6,710 nucleotides of DNA, from contig JAGGTO010000063.1 of NCBI GenBank assembly GCA_021163705.1, positions 1 through 6,710 of the forward strand, given 5' to 3'. The notes below the pieces were generated by a model, which did not search any database, was not told the DNA's origin, and saw only the letters and a program-made list of their open reading frames with translations. Made by a program: the position numbers and the translations under genes. How positions within the stretch are numbered: position 1 is the first letter of the stretch; the number at the start of each line of letters is the position of its first letter. The stretch comes from Thermoplasmata archaeon. GTDB lineage: Archaea > Thermoplasmatota > Thermoplasmata > Thermoplasmatales > Aciduliprofundaceae. Positions 5,620-6,710 of this stretch are shown here, piece by piece.

Positions 5620-6075
5620 TTATTCACCAAACTCCACAATAAACCTGATTCTCTTTGCACAATCTCTCAGCGTTTTCTCAATCTCCTTTTTCTCATCATT
5701 GCTAAGAGAATCTATATTTTTTATCAGGAGTTTAATGGATTCAACCATCTCATGTCCGCCCATTCTCCAAAATTCACCTATTTTACGAAGGAATTTTTTT
5801 CTCCTCTCAACCTCTTCTTTATGCTCCTCTAAATATTTTATTCCCGCAGAGGTTATCTCGTAAATCTTCTTATCTCGCGTTCCTCTCTCATATACCCTTA
5901 TTAAATTTCTTTTCTCCAAAGAAAGAAGAAGAGGATAAATCAATCCCGAAGAAGGTCTCTCTATTCCATAGAGCTCCTCTATCTTCTCCCCTATACCATA
6001 ACCGTGCAATCTATTGTCTCGAAGGATATCCAGAATTATGAGACTCATACCTTTCTTTCTCGTTACTTCAATCAT
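5620..6075 (-). CDS. PadR family transcriptional regulator
   Basis: A 151-residue regulator with an N-terminal PadR winged helix. The family's features are clear: HGYGI (24-28) after the first helix, the recognition region PSSGLIYPLLLSLEKRNLI (41-59), the basic wing around ERGTRDKK (63-70) and IYEITSAGIKYLEE (71-84). The C-terminal part (85-151) is charged and helical, as in PadR proteins that dimerise through such helices. Members usually repress genes next to them, often multidrug exporters, and are released by small aromatic or lipophilic ligands. Here the gene leads the operon, followed one base later by the MATE exporter, so autoregulation and control of the pump are likely. The start at 6075 is fixed by AGGTGAT 3 bases upstream. 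Two palindromes in its promoter are candidate operators. Confidence 0.92.
   Translation of the reverse strand: MIEVTRKKGMSLIILDILRDNRLHGYGIGEKIEELYGIERPSSGLIYPLLLSLEKRNLIRVYERGTRDKKIYEITSAGIKYLEEHKEEVERRKKFLRKIGEFWRMGGHEMVESIKLLIKNIDSLSNDEKKEIEKTLRDCAKRIRFIVEFGE
5624..5628 (-). promoter_or_regulatory. Ribosome binding site that decides the MATE start
   Basis: Minus-strand GGTGA inside the last codons of the PadR gene, 5 bases before the ATG at 5618. It favours that start over the upstream ATG at 5660, which lies inside the PadR coding region. Confidence 0.55.
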
Positions 6076-6078
6076 ACT

Positions 6079-6085
6079 ATCACCT
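6079..6085 (-). promoter_or_regulatory. Ribosome binding site for the PadR gene
   Basis: Minus-strand AGGTGAT, a strong complement of the 16S tail, 3 bases before the ATG at 6075. Confidence 0.65.
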
Positions 6086-6090
6086 GATAT

Positions 6091-6119
6091 GTAATTTTAC
6101 GGGTGAATATACTTATATT
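6091..6119 (-). promoter_or_regulatory. PadR operon promoter with overlapping palindromes
   Basis: The likely TATA element lies within AATATACTTATATT (6106-6119), itself a perfect palindrome with 6-base arms around CT. Next to it, between TATA and the ribosome site, is GTAATTTTAC (6091-6100), a perfect palindrome with 4-base arms around TT. The predicted transcript start is near 6087. A repressor bound to either would block the basal factors or polymerase, which suits autoregulation by PadR. The assignment of these as PadR sites is inference. Confidence 0.45.
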
Positions 6120-6172
6120 ACTTAAACTTTCTCTTTCTAAATGCTCTTTTACATAATTATGGATCAGATTGA

Positions 6173-6250
6173 ATGTGAAAGCAGTAAGTCAACTTAAAAC
6201 CAGTTAATTTTATCAGTCATTTATTAAATGGGTTTTTATGGATTTCACAT
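6173..6250. repeat. Spaced inverted repeat in the divergent region
   Basis: Perfect 8-base arms ATGTGAAA (6173-6180) and TTTCACAT (6243-6250) enclose two smaller palindromes, TAAGTCAACTTA (6185-6196) and CATTTATTAAATG (6218-6230). Another palindrome, CATAATTATG, lies just outside at 6152-6161. They occupy the middle of the 293-base gap between the divergent PadR and oxidoreductase genes, which holds no credible gene. They could be regulator sites or a folded RNA, but the DNA is AT-rich and some may be chance. Confidence 0.35.
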
Positions 6251-6323
6251 CTCAAGTATTTCGTCACTTCCCATGCCATATAATGATTGATTTATGCAAC
6301 AGAACACTCTCTAAAAAGTAGAA

Positions 6324-6334
6324 CTTATTTAAAG
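6324..6334 (+). promoter_or_regulatory. Probable TATA box for the flavin oxidoreductase gene
   Basis: CTTATTTAAAG, with a predicted transcript start near 6356 and a leader of about 13 bases before the ATG at 6369. No Shine-Dalgarno site is visible in that leader. A weaker AT-rich element near 6342-6348 would instead give a leaderless message. Confidence 0.45.
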
Positions 6335-6368
6335 ATAATTTGAAATATTGGTTAGGCATGCCGAAAGT

Positions 6369-6710
6369 ATGTATGATGAGATATTTCGCCCCATAAAGAT
6401 AAGGGATGTGGTGGTGCAAAATCGCGCCATTTTCCCACCAATATCCACAAATTTTGCCCGTGACGATGGGCATCTATCAGAACTCTTTCTCAAGCATTAC
6501 ATTCGCCGTGCCCGCGGTGAAGTTGGAATGATAATCGTGGAGAACTCCTGCGTCTCATATCCGGAGGGAAAGCACGGAGCATATGAGCCACGCATCGATT
6601 CCTGGGAATTCTACGATGACTGGCGCAATTTCGCCAGGGAGTTTCAAAATTACGATTCAGTGCTCTCTGTGGAACTCACTCACGAGGGATGGAAGAAGAG
6701 GGGCGTGGGA
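6369..6710 (+). CDS. NADH:flavin oxidoreductase, Old Yellow Enzyme family (N-terminal part)
   Basis: The first 114 residues of an FMN-dependent ene-reductase-type oxidoreductase, open to the window edge. The start of the TIM barrel is recognisable: IFRPIKIRDVVVQNRAIFPP (5-24), then the ISTNFA loop (25-30) that contacts FMN, HYIRRARGEVGMIIVENSCV (43-62), and VELTHEGW (101-108), which corresponds to the family's QLxHxGR strand. Relatives include 2,4-dienoyl-CoA reductase and other enzymes that reduce activated double bonds; some carry extra iron-sulfur and FAD domains, which cannot be judged here. Oddly, Glu102 stands where a flavin-contacting Gln is usual, and Trp108 where Arg is usual. Eight of eleven Arg codons are CGN, unlike the AGA/AGG-rich neighbours, and rows 6481-6600 are about 48-53% G+C. 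The ATG at 6369 is the first in frame after a stop at 6336 apart from a TTG at 6348. It is divergent from the PadR operon. Confidence 0.88.
   Translation, partial: MYDEIFRPIKIRDVVVQNRAIFPPISTNFARDDGHLSELFLKHYIRRARGEVGMIIVENSCVSYPEGKHGAYEPRIDSWEFYDDWRNFAREFQNYDSVLSVELTHEGWKKRGVG

Noticed and set aside
5619..5660. Longer MATE start at 5660
   Set aside because: It lies within the PadR coding sequence and adds 14 residues unlike family N-termini; the ATG at 5618 has a ribosome site and matches PfMATE numbering.
6264..6473. A 69-codon minus-strand frame across the oxidoreductase start
   Set aside because: It is antisense to a clear Old Yellow Enzyme N-terminus and its promoter, and shows no family features.
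1..6710. CRISPR arrays, tRNA or rRNA genes, C/D box RNAs
   Set aside because: I looked for repeated spacer-like units, cloverleaf patterns and paired C/D boxes in the gaps and found none convincing.

Overview
The window reads as archaeal DNA, most likely from a thermophilic euryarchaeon. The signs are AT-rich TATA boxes about 25 bases before the inferred transcript starts, a mix of apparently leaderless genes and genes with GGTG/GAGGTGAT ribosome sites, frequent AGA/AGG and ATA codons, and proteins typical of archaea (DUF1614, a standalone NifX-type protein, a MATE pump resembling the archaeal PfMATE type). An Aciduliprofundum-like or other Thermoplasmatota source is a guess from overall style, not proven by the sequence.

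Layout. (1) 4-381, minus: a small NifX/NifB-C type iron-molybdenum-cofactor-family protein, apparently leaderless. (2) 446-577, minus: a short decayed piece that looks like the C-terminal catalytic part of an IS6/IS240-type transposase. It abuts (3) 573-1466, minus, an EamA/DMT permease whose DNA is far more AT-rich than the rest, so this segment looks acquired. (4) 1467-1771: AT-rich non-coding DNA with an inverted repeat. (5) 1772-2521, minus: a DUF1614 membrane protein. (6) 2522-2787: a divergent promoter region rich in small palindromes. (7) 2788-3407, plus: two small orphan genes with an ATGA overlap. (8) 3404-6075, minus: a compact operon, PadR regulator then MATE exporter then TauE/SafE exporter; its last stop codon overlaps the stop codon of the preceding plus-strand gene in a shared TTAA. 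(9) 6076-6368: divergent intergenic region with palindromes at the PadR promoter. (10) 6369-6710, plus: the first 114 codons of an Old Yellow Enzyme-type NADH:flavin oxidoreductase, cut by the window end.

How they may work together. PadR-MATE-TauE is a plausible self-regulated efflux operon, and the divergent flavin ene-reductase could be a detoxifying partner under the same control. This is inference from gene order. No CRISPR array, rRNA or tRNA was seen. The least explained parts are the orphan pair at 2788-3407 and the AT-rich permease with its transposase scar.
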